A DNA stretch of 47,203 nucleotides from Gemmatimonadales bacterium (GCA_013813435.1 JACCRS010000216.1:1-47203), one strand, 5' to 3'; counted from the first letter of the stretch, positions 1 through 9,383 are shown. Notes: a model not told the origin generated them from the sequence alone. A program made the numbers and translations.

Positions 1-56
1 TCCTCTCAAATCCTCTGGAAGAATGCTCTCACTATCGATACTGGCCGCATGCACGC

Positions 57-1640
57 TTAGGCCGGTTGATGTTGTCTCCACCAGCGCTGCGCTTCTTCCT
101 GGCTCCAGGGCTCAGTCTGAATTTCCCCCAGCTCCCGGTCCAGCTCCGCCGCGGTCTGAGGCCGGCCCTCCGGGTTCTTCGTCAGGCATGAGAGCACCAG
201 CCGGTCGAGCGCGGGATCGATCTCGAGCTCGGTGCGCTGGGAGGGGGGAACCGGGTCCTCCTGTATGTGCTTTGCGATCACCTGCAGAGACGCACTACCC
301 TCGAAGACCAGTGTGCCGGTGAGCAGGTAGTATGCGACGCACCCCAGGGCGTACAGATCGGCACGCCCATCCACCTCCTGGCCCAGGGCAATCTCCGGTG
401 CCATGTAGGCCGGCGTTCCTGGCGTAAGCCCGGCGGCTGTGGCCATCGAGTCTTCACCGGTCAACCCGCCTACCGACTTGACCAGACCGAAATCGAGTAC
501 TTTGACGAAATCCTGCCGCAGTCCCAGGCGGCCCACGTGGATGTTGGCCGGCTTGATGTCCCGGTGCACCAGGCCGCTGGCATGCGCTTCCTCAAGTGAT
601 TCGCAAACCTGCCGCAGTATATGGATCACTCTCTTGGCCGGCAGCGGGCCCTCCCGCTGGACCAGGGTTTCGAGGTCCATACCCTGAAGCAGCTCCATTA
701 CGAAGTAGAGGACCCCGTCTTCGGTCACTCCGAAGTCGTAGAGCTCGACAGTGTGCGGTGATCTCAGATTAGCGGCGGCTTCCGCCTCCCGCCGGAAGCG
801 GGTTACCGCCAGCCCGGCACTCCCGCCACTGCGCTCGGCCAGCACCTCCGGCCGGATGAGCTTGATGGCGGCGGGGCGCGCGAGCATGCGGTGGGTGGCT
901 CGGTACACTTCACCCATCCCGCCACGTCCCAGCAACTCACCCAGTCGGTAGCTACCCATCTCCCGCTCCTTCGTCACCTGCTGTCCCAGGCGGGTCACGG
1001 CACCCGAGATGACGACGGCAACCCCGAGGAGCAGAAAGCTGGGATAGTGCATCAGAAAGGCGTTGCTGAGGGGGCCGAACTCGTACATGCCTGCGCTGCG
1101 CGCCAGCACCATACCGAGCGGGTCGAAAAGTACAGCGATCAACCCCGCCAGCAGCATCTTCACCGGCGGTGCCGGTACGATCGCGGCGAACATCAGAATC
1201 ACCGGACCCACCCAGCTGATCATAGGGTCCACGTCCACTGACTGGCGGGCGACCGGGCCAATATGATCTATCAGACCTAGGGCGAAGGCTGTGACCACCA
1301 TGTATGCCAGACCCAGGTCCATCACATGGGCTGGATTGCGACCGCTCTTTCGGAGGAAGAAGTACAGGGCCAGGGACACCGCGATGCTGGCTGCGGCTAT
1401 GACATCGGAAGCCTGGAGCTCGGTCCAGCGCGGATCGTCCGGATTCAGGGCATGAAAGGCGAAATGCGCCAGCGCGGGCGCGAGGAACCAGAGTCCTGCG
1501 CCGATCAGCGCTATGATCTGGAGCCGCCGCGAGACTTGGCGCAGCAAGTCGGCAGGGAGGCGTCGCGGCTGCTTCGGCGCGCTCTTGCTGTCCGCCGGGG
1601 TTTCTTTTGGTCGCTGGCAGATCAGCTTGGCTTGAGTCAT
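57..1640 (-). CDS. Membrane serine/threonine protein kinase with N-terminal multi-pass domain
   Basis: Phosphorylates proteins on Ser/Thr at the inner membrane; substrates are unknown. The C-terminal half (about residues 230-500) is a complete Hanks-type kinase: glycine loop GRGGMGEVYRA, catalytic loop HRDIKPANIHV, DFGLVKS and the activation-segment end GTPAYMAPE. The first 215 residues hold about five or six hydrophobic segments joined by short loops. This order (membrane part first, kinase last) is the reverse of the usual bacterial receptor kinase, which has the kinase at the N terminus and one membrane helix after it. The ATG start lies 108 bp from the divergent kinase gene, so the two probably share a promoter region. 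The N-terminal ligand or signal is not recognisable. Confidence 0.93.
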   Translation of the reverse strand: MTQAKLICQRPKETPADSKSAPKQPRRLPADLLRQVSRRLQIIALIGAGLWFLAPALAHFAFHALNPDDPRWTELQASDVIAAASIAVSLALYFFLRKSGRNPAHVMDLGLAYMVVTAFALGLIDHIGPVARQSVDVDPMISWVGPVILMFAAIVPAPPVKMLLAGLIAVLFDPLGMVLARSAGMYEFGPLSNAFLMHYPSFLLLGVAVVISGAVTRLGQQVTKEREMGSYRLGELLGRGGMGEVYRATHRMLARPAAIKLIRPEVLAERSGGSAGLAVTRFRREAEAAANLRSPHTVELYDFGVTEDGVLYFVMELLQGMDLETLVQREGPLPAKRVIHILRQVCESLEEAHASGLVHRDIKPANIHVGRLGLRQDFVKVLDFGLVKSVGGLTGEDSMATAAGLTPGTPAYMAPEIALGQEVDGRADLYALGCVAYYLLTGTLVFEGSASLQVIAKHIQEDPVPPSQRTELEIDPALDRLVLSCLTKNPEGRPQTAAELDRELGEIQTEPWSQEEAQRWWRQHQPA

Positions 1641-1748
1641 GAATGCGTCAGGGAAGGCGGGCTCGGGATCTTGGGATACCGAAAGCTATGCGCCGGGCTG
1701 ACTCTTTCAAACCGTGCGTGTCGGGCGAGACTGCTAGATTTGTGCTGA

Positions 1749-4652
1749 ATGAGTGACATCCCCGAGCGCCTCGCGGCCGCCCTCAGCGACCGGTACGTCG
1801 TGGATCGGGAGATCGGCGCCGGCGGCATGGCCACCGTATATCTAGCGCGCGACCTCCGCCACAAGCGGCTGGTGGCGCTGAAGGTCGTGCGCCCCGAGCT
1901 GGGCGGGCGCGAGGGGGTGGAGCGCTTCCTCCGCGAGATCGAGCTCGCCGCCCGTCTGCAGCACCCCCACATTCTTCCGGTCTTTGATTCCGGCGTCGTC
2001 AGTGATGAGGCTGGGGCTCCGACTCCGTATTTCGTCATGCCCTACGTCGAGGGTGAGACGTTGCGACAGCTGCTGCAGCGAGAAGGGCGTCTGCCGGTAG
2101 ACGCCGCCGTTACCATCGCTGGTGAGGTCGCGGATGCCCTGGCCTATGCCCACGGCAAGGGCGTGGTGCATCGCGACATCAAACCCGAGAACATATTGCT
2201 GAGCGGCGGGCACGCGGTCGTGGCCGACTTCGGCGTGGCCAAGGCACTGGAGCAGGGCACTGCGCCCGCGCCGGATGCCGCATCCACCCGCCTTACCCGG
2301 TCCGGGATGGCGATGGGCACGCCGCACTACATGAGCCCCGAACAGGCCACCGGCGACGCTGTGGTGGACGCCCGGTCCGACCAGTACAGCCTGGCCTGCG
2401 TGCTCTACGAGATGCTGGCTGGCGAGCCACCATTTGCCGGGACCACCGCGCAGACGATCATCGCCCGGAGCCTCACCGCGCCTCGCCCCCATGTCGGCCG
2501 CATCAGAGCTGGGGTCACTCCCGAGCTCGATGCCGTTGTGCTGAAAGCGCTGGCCCTGGAGCCGGCCGGCCGTTTTCCCGATATGGGGGCAATGCGGTCG
2601 GCGCTCCGCGGTGCTGGAGCGCCGGCGGTGTCGGGAGTGCGTCCGCGCTACCTGCTGGCCGGCGCATTGGCCGTTCTTGCTGTAGGGGGCGGCCTGTGGT
2701 TTACCACTCGAACCCCGGGGCAGACGGTTGCGGCGGCGGTCGAGATGCTGGCGGTGCTCCCCTTCCACACCTCAGGTCCTGGGGTCGAGTTCCTGGGCGA
2801 AGGAATGGTGGACCTTCTTTCCACCAACCTGCGTGGGGTAGGCGGCATCAACACGGTAGATCCCCGTTCGGTACTCAAGCGCTGGGGCGGCGCGGGGAGG
2901 AGGGGTTCGGATGAGGTCGCGCGGGCAGTAGCCGTGGGGCGCGATCTAGATGCCGGCTCGGTGGTGCTGGGAAGCGTGGTCTCTACCGGTGGGAGGGTGC
3001 GGGTCGCGGCCGACCTCTACAGCATTGCCGGCGAGCGAATCGGCCGAGCGCAGGTGGACGCTGCGGCGGACAGCGTGCTGGGCGCGGTGGACCGGTTGAG
3101 CCTGGCGCTGCTGCGCGACGTCTGGCGATCCAAAGAACCGATCCCGAACATGCGGCTCGCCTCGCTTACCACCGACTCGATCGACGCGCTGCGCTCCTAT
3201 CTCCAGGGCGAACAATATTACCGCCGGACGGAGTGGGATTCAGCGCTGACTGCCTACACCCGGGCGGTGGAGACCGACTCCACCTTTGCCCTGGCCCATC
3301 TCCGGCGGGCCCAGGTCTTCGGGTGGATCGGGGGGTACGGCAACAAGGACGCCCACGACGCCGTTGCCGCCGGGGTTCGCTTTGCCCAGCGCCTGCCTCC
3401 CCGCGACCGGCGGCTTCTGGCAGGGTATCAGCTGTTCGATCGGGGGAAGCCCGCGTCGATCGATTCGCTGCGCGCCTTTGTCGCCGAGTTTCCTGAGGAC
3501 GTCGAGGGCTGGTTCCTGCTGGGCGAGGCGATGTTCCACACCAAGAGCTTCCGGCCCAGCGCGCCGGACTCCATTGCCGCGGTATTTGACAGCGTGCTGC
3601 GGCGGGATTCGACCCTGTTTCCTGCGCTGATCCACCCGCTCGAGCTGGCGCTCATGTACCGGGATACCGCCCAGTTCGCGCGCTACTTCCCGGCGTTCGC
3701 CGGGACGGCGCCGCCTGCCAAGGTGAGCGCGTTACGCACCGCAGCCAACCTGGTCTGGGGGCCGCCACCGACCGACAAGGCCCTGGGCGCCGCATTCGTG
3801 GAGCAGGGGTCGTGGCTGATTCAGTCGACGAGCTCGGCCTATCACTGGGACCAAGCCTCCTCGGACTCCATTGTGCGGCGGTTCGCGATGGTGCAGAGGG
3901 CGGGGCCCCGGTCGACCCAGTTTATGGCGGCGGCGCTGGCGGCGAGGAGCCATATGCTCGCCGGCATGGGGCGGTGGCGGGAGGCGCGGATGCTGCTGGA
4001 TTCTCTCTCGCCGCTCGACCGGGAGGAGGCACTGGGAGTCCAGGCCTGGGCGACGGCGCTGGGGCTCGCGCCCACCTCATCTGCCGGCTTCATGGATTCG
4101 GCGGTAGCGGCGTTGCCCCCCGGTCCGGAGGCCGAGTACGGGAGGGCGATGGTCCAGCTGCTGCGCGGTCAGGTGCCGGAGGGCCGGCGCCGGCTGGCTC
4201 GCGCGCTGGCCGACTCGGCCCGGATGTCGCCGCTTGATCGCGGGCTGATGGTGGCGGCCGACGGCTGGGGTGCCTTGATGCAGGGCGACACGGTCCTAGG
4301 TCTGGCGCGGCTCCGGTCGGGTCTGGACCAGGTGGCGGCGCCGGGAGTGGCGCAGGAGAGTGGGTTTCTCCGGCTTCAACTGGCACTGGCCCTGGCGGCG
4401 CGTACGGATACCCGGGCGGAAGGAATCCGGTACCTGCGCTACGGGTTCGACACCCAGCCGCTCTACCTGCCGCTCACTCAGCTGGCGCTGGGACGCACCT
4501 ACGAGGCGGCGGGGCAGCGCGACTCGGCGGCGGTGGCGTATGGCCGGTTTCTCCGGTTGTGGGATAAGGCCGATCCAGAGTTGCAGGGCAGGGTGAGAGA
4601 GGCAAGCGAGGTGTTGCAGGAGCTGAGCCGTGAGCGGCCGAGGTCACCGTAA
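1749..4652 (+). CDS. Serine/threonine protein kinase with TolB-like and TPR extracytoplasmic half
   Basis: A transmembrane Ser/Thr kinase. Residues 1-275 are the kinase domain, with GAGGMATVYLA, HRDIKPENIL, DFGVAKAL and GTPHYMSPEQ all intact. One hydrophobic helix lies near residues 300-318 (LLAGALAVLAVGGGLWF). It is followed by a segment starting LAVLPF that resembles the TolB N-terminal-like domain found in many such kinases, then a long helical TPR-type region to the end. The C-terminal half should face the periplasm and act as sensor or scaffold. It is divergent from another kinase gene, and its last 23 bp overlap the start of the ParB-like gene, so those two are probably co-transcribed. 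Confidence 0.94.
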   Translation: MSDIPERLAAALSDRYVVDREIGAGGMATVYLARDLRHKRLVALKVVRPELGGREGVERFLREIELAARLQHPHILPVFDSGVVSDEAGAPTPYFVMPYVEGETLRQLLQREGRLPVDAAVTIAGEVADALAYAHGKGVVHRDIKPENILLSGGHAVVADFGVAKALEQGTAPAPDAASTRLTRSGMAMGTPHYMSPEQATGDAVVDARSDQYSLACVLYEMLAGEPPFAGTTAQTIIARSLTAPRPHVGRIRAGVTPELDAVVLKALALEPAGRFPDMGAMRSALRGAGAPAVSGVRPRYLLAGALAVLAVGGGLWFTTRTPGQTVAAAVEMLAVLPFHTSGPGVEFLGEGMVDLLSTNLRGVGGINTVDPRSVLKRWGGAGRRGSDEVARAVAVGRDLDAGSVVLGSVVSTGGRVRVAADLYSIAGERIGRAQVDAAADSVLGAVDRLSLALLRDVWRSKEPIPNMRLASLTTDSIDALRSYLQGEQYYRRTEWDSALTAYTRAVETDSTFALAHLRRAQVFGWIGGYGNKDAHDAVAAGVRFAQRLPPRDRRLLAGYQLFDRGKPASIDSLRAFVAEFPEDVEGWFLLGEAMFHTKSFRPSAPDSIAAVFDSVLRRDSTLFPALIHPLELALMYRDTAQFARYFPAFAGTAPPAKVSALRTAANLVWGPPPTDKALGAAFVEQGSWLIQSTSSAYHWDQASSDSIVRRFAMVQRAGPRSTQFMAAALAARSHMLAGMGRWREARMLLDSLSPLDREEALGVQAWATALGLAPTSSAGFMDSAVAALPPGPEAEYGRAMVQLLRGQVPEGRRRLARALADSARMSPLDRGLMVAADGWGALMQGDTVLGLARLRSGLDQVAAPGVAQESGFLRLQLALALAARTDTRAEGIRYLRYGFDTQPLYLPLTQLALGRTYEAAGQRDSAAVAYGRFLRLWDKADPELQGRVREASEVLQELSRERPRSP

Positions 4653-5637
4653 ATTGAGCCCAGCGCCCGCCAAGAATGGCCCCAGCAAGAACGAGGGGAA
4701 GCCACGACGCAAGAAGAAAGCGGAAGCCGAGCCCCGATCCCGCGGCATCGCTCCCGACGCCATCGGCTCTGGTAGCCCGCCCGCGGCCATAACCCGGCTG
4801 GCCGAGGCGATCGAGGCTGACGGCGGGAGCGTTCTCGCCCCATACAGGGATCCACTCGGCGGGAACTGGCAGATCTTCGCCGCACTCCCCATCGATCTGG
4901 TCGAGCCCACCCCTTACCAACGTGATCTCTCCAAACCCCATGTCGAGCGTCTCTCCGTCGCCATGGACAAGCTCGGCCGCTACCTCGACCCCATGATCGT
5001 GGTCCGGTCAGACCAGGGAAATTACTGGACCCCCAACGGCAATCACCGGCTGGCCGCCCTCCGCCAGCTCGGTGTTAAGTCGGTCGTCGCCATCGTGGTG
5101 CCGGACATGGAGGTGGCCCACCGAATCCTGCTGCTCAACACCGAGAAAGCGCACAACCTGCGTGAGCGCTCCCTCGAGGTGATCCGCCTGGCCCAACTGC
5201 TGGCCCAAAGCGAGACCCGACCCGAGAAGGACTACGAGATCGAGTTCGAGGAGCCGGCCCTCCTGACGCTCGGGCTCTGCTACCAGGAGAACGGCCGCTT
5301 TGCCGGTGGTGCGTATCACCCGATCCTGCGCCGAGTCGAGCAGTGGGAGTCATCCGCGCTGCCCAAGGCGCTGGAGACGAGGCGGGAGCGGGCGGCCCGG
5401 GTGCTCGAGGTTGACGCGGCTGTGAGCGAGGCTATGAAGAAGCTGAAGGAGCGTGGGTTCGAGAGCCCCTATCTCCGGCCTTTCGTGGTGGCCCGGATCA
5501 ACCCGATTCGATTCAAGCGCGGCGCAGCGGACGTGGATGAGGTGATCGATACCATGCTGGCCTCGGCCCGGAAGTTCGACGCCGGACGGGTGCGGGCTGA
5601 TCAGGTTGCCAAGGCAGGGGGAGCGCCGGAGGAGTAG
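4630..5637 (+). CDS. ParB/Srx-fold (ParB-like nuclease domain) protein
   Basis: The N terminus is a basic, disordered tail of about 70 residues. It is followed by a ParB/sulfiredoxin-type domain (about residues 90-190) with IDLVEPTPYQRDLSKPHVERL and the conserved NGNHRLAAL loop. The C-terminal 140 residues are helical. There is no partner parA, so a chromosome-partition role is unlikely. Fold relatives include nucleases, CTPases, sulfiredoxins and an archaeal serine kinase, so the activity cannot be read from sequence. The GTG start overlaps the upstream kinase gene by 23 bp; an alternative TTG lies 24 bp downstream. Linkage to the kinase suggests a common regulatory unit, which is inference. 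Confidence 0.8.
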   Translation: MSGRGHRKLSPAPAKNGPSKNEGKPRRKKKAEAEPRSRGIAPDAIGSGSPPAAITRLAEAIEADGGSVLAPYRDPLGGNWQIFAALPIDLVEPTPYQRDLSKPHVERLSVAMDKLGRYLDPMIVVRSDQGNYWTPNGNHRLAALRQLGVKSVVAIVVPDMEVAHRILLLNTEKAHNLRERSLEVIRLAQLLAQSETRPEKDYEIEFEEPALLTLGLCYQENGRFAGGAYHPILRRVEQWESSALPKALETRRERAARVLEVDAAVSEAMKKLKERGFESPYLRPFVVARINPIRFKRGAADVDEVIDTMLASARKFDAGRVRADQVAKAGGAPEE

Positions 5638-5641
5638 AGAG

Positions 5642-5730
5642 GTAGGAGGGAAGGCGGGAACTCCAAGGCCTTCCAGGACTCCGTTAACTAGCACCCGCGC
5701 TCCTACTGACCTGCCCGCTTTCCCGCCTAC
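5642..5730. repeat. Inverted 7-bp-word arrays, gap A
   Basis: Four bases after the stop codon come the heptads GTAGGAG, GGAAGGC and GGGAACT. Near the other end of the gap the reverse strand reads GTAGGCG, GGAAAGC. Over 18 bases the two halves match at 16 positions as an inverted repeat. It belongs to the same word family as gaps B, C and D. Confidence 0.7.
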
Positions 5731-5778
5731 CCGCGTCCCCGCTTATACTTGCATTTCCTCCGTGTGGAGACACGCCTC

Positions 5779-6732
5779 ATGTTCCGGCACCACCCAATAC
5801 CATTCCTGACTTTGACTGCCGCCTTTGCGGTGGGCTCGGCCGCCTGCAGCCCCCGCGACACCGCCGACCGCAGTGCCAGCGTGGGCGACACCGCCGCCGC
5901 CGGCGACAAGTCCGCGGCCGGCTCTCGCATGGCAACCAAGACCGGCGAAGTCCGCGACCTCCAGGCCCCCGAGGCCGCGCGCTGGGACTTCGACCAGAAC
6001 GTCTGGTTCGTGGCCAACATCAACGGCGATCCCTTCGGCAAGGACAACAACGGCTTCATCGCCCGGCTCACCGCCGACGGCAAGGTGGACTCGCTCAAGT
6101 TCATCGCCGGGGGCAGGAGCGGCGCCACCCTGAACGCACCGAAGGGAATGGCGATAACCGGTGACACTCTCTGGGTGGCCGACATCGATGCCGTTCGCGC
6201 ATTCAACAAGCGCACCGGGGCACCTGCCGGCTCGGTGAGGGTGCCCGGCGCCAAGTTCCTCAATGACATCACCGCAGGGCCGGACGGCACGCTGTACATC
6301 ACCGATTCCGGCCTGGGTCCCAACTTCTCACACCCGGGGCCCGACCGCATCTACCAGATCAAGAGCGGCAAGGCCACGGTGGCCTTCGAGTCGCCCGACC
6401 TCGCAGCGCCCAACGGCATCACGTTCATGGACGACGCACTGCTGGTGGTGCCGTTCATGGGCACCAACCTGGTTGCCTGGAGCCCAGGGGAGAAATCCGT
6501 ACGGACCATCGGCACCGGACCGGGCCAGCAGGATGGAATCGAGATCCTGCCCGACAACCGCTTGCTGGTCACCAGCTGGACCGACTCCAGCCTGTTCCTG
6601 GTGGATGACGGCAAGGCAACCAGGATCGCCCACCCGGTTCCCTCCCCGGCGGACATCGGATTCGACGGCAAGTCACGGGTGGCCGTCCCGCTCCTGATGG
6701 AGAACCGGGTCGAGTTCTGGGAGCTACCATGA
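5779..6732 (+). CDS. SMP-30/gluconolactonase-like beta-propeller lipoprotein
   Basis: A secreted propeller protein, probably anchored as a lipoprotein. The N terminus (MFRHHPIPFLTLTAAFAVG) is a signal peptide ending at SAAC, a weak lipobox. Repeated blades contain NVWFVANINGD, DTLWVADIDAV, GTLYITDSGLG and NGITFMDDALLV, typical of SMP-30/NHL-type propellers. Substrate or enzymatic activity is not shown. The ORF track begins at a TTG 30 bp earlier; ATG 5779 is preferred because GGAGA lies about 9 bp upstream and it puts the signal peptide at the very start. Its stop overlaps the next gene by ATGA, so the two are translationally coupled. Confidence 0.85.
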   Translation: MFRHHPIPFLTLTAAFAVGSAACSPRDTADRSASVGDTAAAGDKSAAGSRMATKTGEVRDLQAPEAARWDFDQNVWFVANINGDPFGKDNNGFIARLTADGKVDSLKFIAGGRSGATLNAPKGMAITGDTLWVADIDAVRAFNKRTGAPAGSVRVPGAKFLNDITAGPDGTLYITDSGLGPNFSHPGPDRIYQIKSGKATVAFESPDLAAPNGITFMDDALLVVPFMGTNLVAWSPGEKSVRTIGTGPGQQDGIEILPDNRLLVTSWTDSSLFLVDDGKATRIAHPVPSPADIGFDGKSRVAVPLLMENRVEFWELP

Positions 6733-7598
6733 GAACCCTGCGTGCTCGGGCCGGTGCGGCCGCTACCTACGTTCTCATCGGACTGCTGGCGCTTCTGATC
6801 GGCGCGGCGGCGATGTGGACCTACAAAGGTGAAAGGGGCGAATCAGCCCTGAGCACTGCGCGTACCGCACCGGGGCAGTCGATGACTCCGGTGCAGCCGG
6901 ACTCGGTCACCACCCACGGCGAGTGGATCTCGATCAAGCGGGGCCGGGATTCGATTCGAGCCTACGTGGCCTATCCCGAGCGGAAGACCAAGGCGCCGGC
7001 CGTCATCGTGATCCACGAGATCTATGGCCTGACCAAGTGGGAGCCGACCGTGGCCGATCGGTTGGCCAAGGAAGGCTACGTTGCCATCCTGCCCGACCTG
7101 CTGTCCTCAAAGCACGGAATCACTCCCGCCGATCCCGATTCCGCCCGCAAGCTGGTGGGACAGCTGGAGCCCAAACGGGTGACCGCCGACCTCGATGCGG
7201 TCTACGCCTACGTGAACAACTTGCCATCCGTCGACCGGGACCGGGTCGGCACCATCGGATTCTGCTGGGGCGGTGGGGAGAGCTTCCGCTATGCCACTAG
7301 CAACCCAAACCTGCGGGCAGCCGTGGTCGCCTACGGTCCCGCTCCCGACACCGCAGCGATGAAGCGGATTCAGGCGCCAGTGCTCGGCATCTACGGCGAG
7401 AACGATGAACGGATCAACGCCAACCTTCCCGACGTCGTGGCGGTGATGCAGTCCGCGGGCAAGACGTTCACATCCGAGGTGTATCCCGCCACCGGGCACG
7501 GCTTCCTGAAGCCGGGCCGGCAGGGGTACGACACACCGGAGCGGGAGAAGGCGTGGACCCGAATCCTGGAGTTTTATCGGGCCAGGCTGGGGAAATAA
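6729..7598 (+). CDS. Dienelactone hydrolase family alpha/beta-hydrolase, membrane-anchored or exported
   Basis: An alpha/beta-hydrolase of the dienelactone hydrolase type. The Cys nucleophile sits in GFCWGGG near residue 178, the acid in GENDERI, and the His in ATGHGF. One hydrophobic segment at residues 10-28 (AATYVLIGLLALLIGAAAMW) acts as an anchor or uncleaved signal, placing the enzyme outside the cytoplasm. The physiological substrate is unknown; many family members are general esterases rather than dienelactone hydrolases. It overlaps the propeller lipoprotein gene by 4 bp (ATGA), which suggests the two act on the same class of compound. Confidence 0.88.
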   Translation: MRTLRARAGAAATYVLIGLLALLIGAAAMWTYKGERGESALSTARTAPGQSMTPVQPDSVTTHGEWISIKRGRDSIRAYVAYPERKTKAPAVIVIHEIYGLTKWEPTVADRLAKEGYVAILPDLLSSKHGITPADPDSARKLVGQLEPKRVTADLDAVYAYVNNLPSVDRDRVGTIGFCWGGGESFRYATSNPNLRAAVVAYGPAPDTAAMKRIQAPVLGIYGENDERINANLPDVVAVMQSAGKTFTSEVYPATGHGFLKPGRQGYDTPEREKAWTRILEFYRARLGK

Positions 7599-7602
7599 AA
7601 GC

Positions 7603-7725
7603 GTAAGCGGGAAGGAACAGCGTGAGAGGTAAGCGGGAACACTATGCAGCCTGGGCAGACATTCTTTAGCAGGGGTGTTTCCCGCTCACGCTTCTGCTTT
7701 CCCCGCTCACCGCTTACGCTTTGCT
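7603..7725. repeat. Inverted 7-bp-word arrays, gap B
   Basis: Left array: GTAAGCG, GGAAGGA, then GTGAGAG, GTAAGCG, GGAACAC, beginning 5 bp after the stop codon. The right array, read on the minus strand, is GTAAGCG, GTGAGCG, GGGAAAG, CAGAAGC, GTGAGCG, GGAA. It runs up to the start codon of the M1 peptidase, leaving no Shine-Dalgarno sequence there. Confidence 0.75.
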
Positions 7726-7726
7726 C

Positions 7727-9286
7727 ATGATCCCCCTCCTCCTGCTGCTGCAAGCGGCGCCGCCGCACGATGCGCTGCACTACGACATCACCCTGATCCC
7801 GAGCGACACCGGCACCCATGTGCTCGGGGAGGTGCAGATCACCTGGCGGCTCGGCTCCACCGCACCGGTCAGAATGCAGCTCGACTCCTCCATGCGGGTC
7901 ATCCGGGTTCTGGTGGACGGCAAGCCCAACACCCGGCTCTCGCGCACGATGTACGCCCGGTCCTCCACCGACATCGACGTCCCCCACCAGAAGCAGCCAG
8001 GAGACTCGATCAGCACCCGGGTACGCTACCGCGGCTTCCCCACTGATGGCCTCATCATCGGCAAGAATGCCTACGGTGAGCGCACCACCTTCGCCGACAA
8101 CTGGCCCAACCGGGCCCACCACTGGTTTCCCACGCCGGATGTCCCGGGAGACAAGGCAGCAGTTTCATTCCACGTCCAGGTGCCGCTCGGTCAACAGGTG
8201 ATCGCCAACGGCGTCCTGGCAAAAATCGATACGCTGCCCTACGGCCATGCGGTGTGGCACTACAACCTGAACACGCCGGTACCGGTTTACACCATGGTGG
8301 TGGGGATAGGACGTCTGGCGCGCACGCCACTCCCCGACGCCGGCTGTGGGGTGAAATGCGTTCCGCTCTCGGTCTGGAGCTACCCCCAAGACTCGGCCTA
8401 CGCCGCCGGCACCGCCTTCGGCCGGGCGGGGCAGATGGTGGATTACTTCAGCAGACTGATCGGCCCGTTTCCCTATCCCGCGCTGGCGCATGTCCAGTCG
8501 ACCACCCGCTACGGCGGGATGGAGAACTCGACCGCGATCTTCTACGATGGGAAGCTCTACCGGGACAAGAAGCTGGGGGAGCCGCTAGTGGCCCACGAAA
8601 CGGCTCACCAATGGTTCGGCGACGCCGTAACCATACGAGAGTGGCCCCACCTGTGGCTCTCCGAGGGGTTTGCCACCTACCTCTCGGCGCTCTGGACTGC
8701 AGATACTCAAGGCGACAGCGCATTTCGAGCGAGGATGAGAAATGCCGCGCTGACCATTTATAAGTCGCCGGACACCGAGCGGGGGGTGGTGGACTCGGCC
8801 ACTTCCGACCTGACGGAGCTGCTCAACAGCAACAGCTACCAGAAAGGAGCCTGGGTCCTGCATCAGCTCCGAGGGATGCTGGGCGACTCCGTCTTCTTCG
8901 GCGGTCTGCGCAGCTATTACGCTGCCTACCGCGACAGTACCGTGGTGTCGTCGGATTTCGCCCGGATAATGTCCGAGGCGGCGGGCCGCGATCTCGACTG
9001 GTATTTCCGGCAGGCACTGACGCAGCCCGGCTATCCGATACTCGACATCCGATGGATGCACAAAGGACAGAAGCTGACGATCCAGGTAGACCAGAGTCAG
9101 AAGACGGGATGGGGAGCTTACCGCATCCCCAACCTGCAGCTGCTGATCGACGGGAAAGTGGTACCCATTGAGGTGCAGGGTCGTACCACGAGAACGGCGA
9201 TCGATGGCGTTACCCGGCCCAAGAGGATCGATGTGGATCCGGACGGATGGTGGCTTCTCAAGAGTACAGTGAGAAGTGAGAAGTAA
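7727..9286 (+). CDS. M1 family zinc aminopeptidase, exported
   Basis: A gluzincin metallopeptidase. It has the exopeptidase motif GGMEN and the zinc site HETAHQWFG (about residues 290-298), with the third ligand Glu in WLSEGFATY 18 residues on. At about 519 residues it is short for M1 and seems to lack the large C-terminal helical domain. A very short hydrophobic N terminus (MIPLLLLLQAAPP) suggests export. ATG 7727 is chosen over the TTG at 7721. Neither has a clear Shine-Dalgarno, because heptad repeats run up to the start. The last codons (VRSEK) are themselves written in GTGAGAA heptads of the next gap. Confidence 0.92.
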   Translation: MIPLLLLLQAAPPHDALHYDITLIPSDTGTHVLGEVQITWRLGSTAPVRMQLDSSMRVIRVLVDGKPNTRLSRTMYARSSTDIDVPHQKQPGDSISTRVRYRGFPTDGLIIGKNAYGERTTFADNWPNRAHHWFPTPDVPGDKAAVSFHVQVPLGQQVIANGVLAKIDTLPYGHAVWHYNLNTPVPVYTMVVGIGRLARTPLPDAGCGVKCVPLSVWSYPQDSAYAAGTAFGRAGQMVDYFSRLIGPFPYPALAHVQSTTRYGGMENSTAIFYDGKLYRDKKLGEPLVAHETAHQWFGDAVTIREWPHLWLSEGFATYLSALWTADTQGDSAFRARMRNAALTIYKSPDTERGVVDSATSDLTELLNSNSYQKGAWVLHQLRGMLGDSVFFGGLRSYYAAYRDSTVVSSDFARIMSEAAGRDLDWYFRQALTQPGYPILDIRWMHKGQKLTIQVDQSQKTGWGAYRIPNLQLLIDGKVVPIEVQGRTTRTAIDGVTRPKRIDVDPDGWWLLKSTVRSEK

Positions 9287-9383
9287 GAAGGGTTGTCACC
9301 TTCGCTACGCCACGGCTCAGGGGGACAAACATTTTTCCCGCTCACCGCTCACGCCTTTGCTCTTCCCGCTCACTCTTCTTCTC
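9269..9383. repeat. Inverted 7-bp-word arrays, gap C, invading both flanking genes
   Basis: Left array GTGAGAA, GTGAGAA, GTAAGAA (9269-9289) contains the M1 peptidase stop codon. The right array on the minus strand reads GTGAGCG, GGAAGAG, CAAAGGC, GTGAGCG, GTGAGCG, GGAAAAA. It overlaps the region encoding the signal peptide of the next gene. The centre holds a separate TTCGCTACGC...CTCAG repeat. Confidence 0.75.

Noticed and set aside
1842-2768. Long antisense ORF of 308 aa (and many similar ORFs in the track)
   Set aside because: Lies opposite an intact kinase gene; low-complexity translation typical of high-GC shadow frames.
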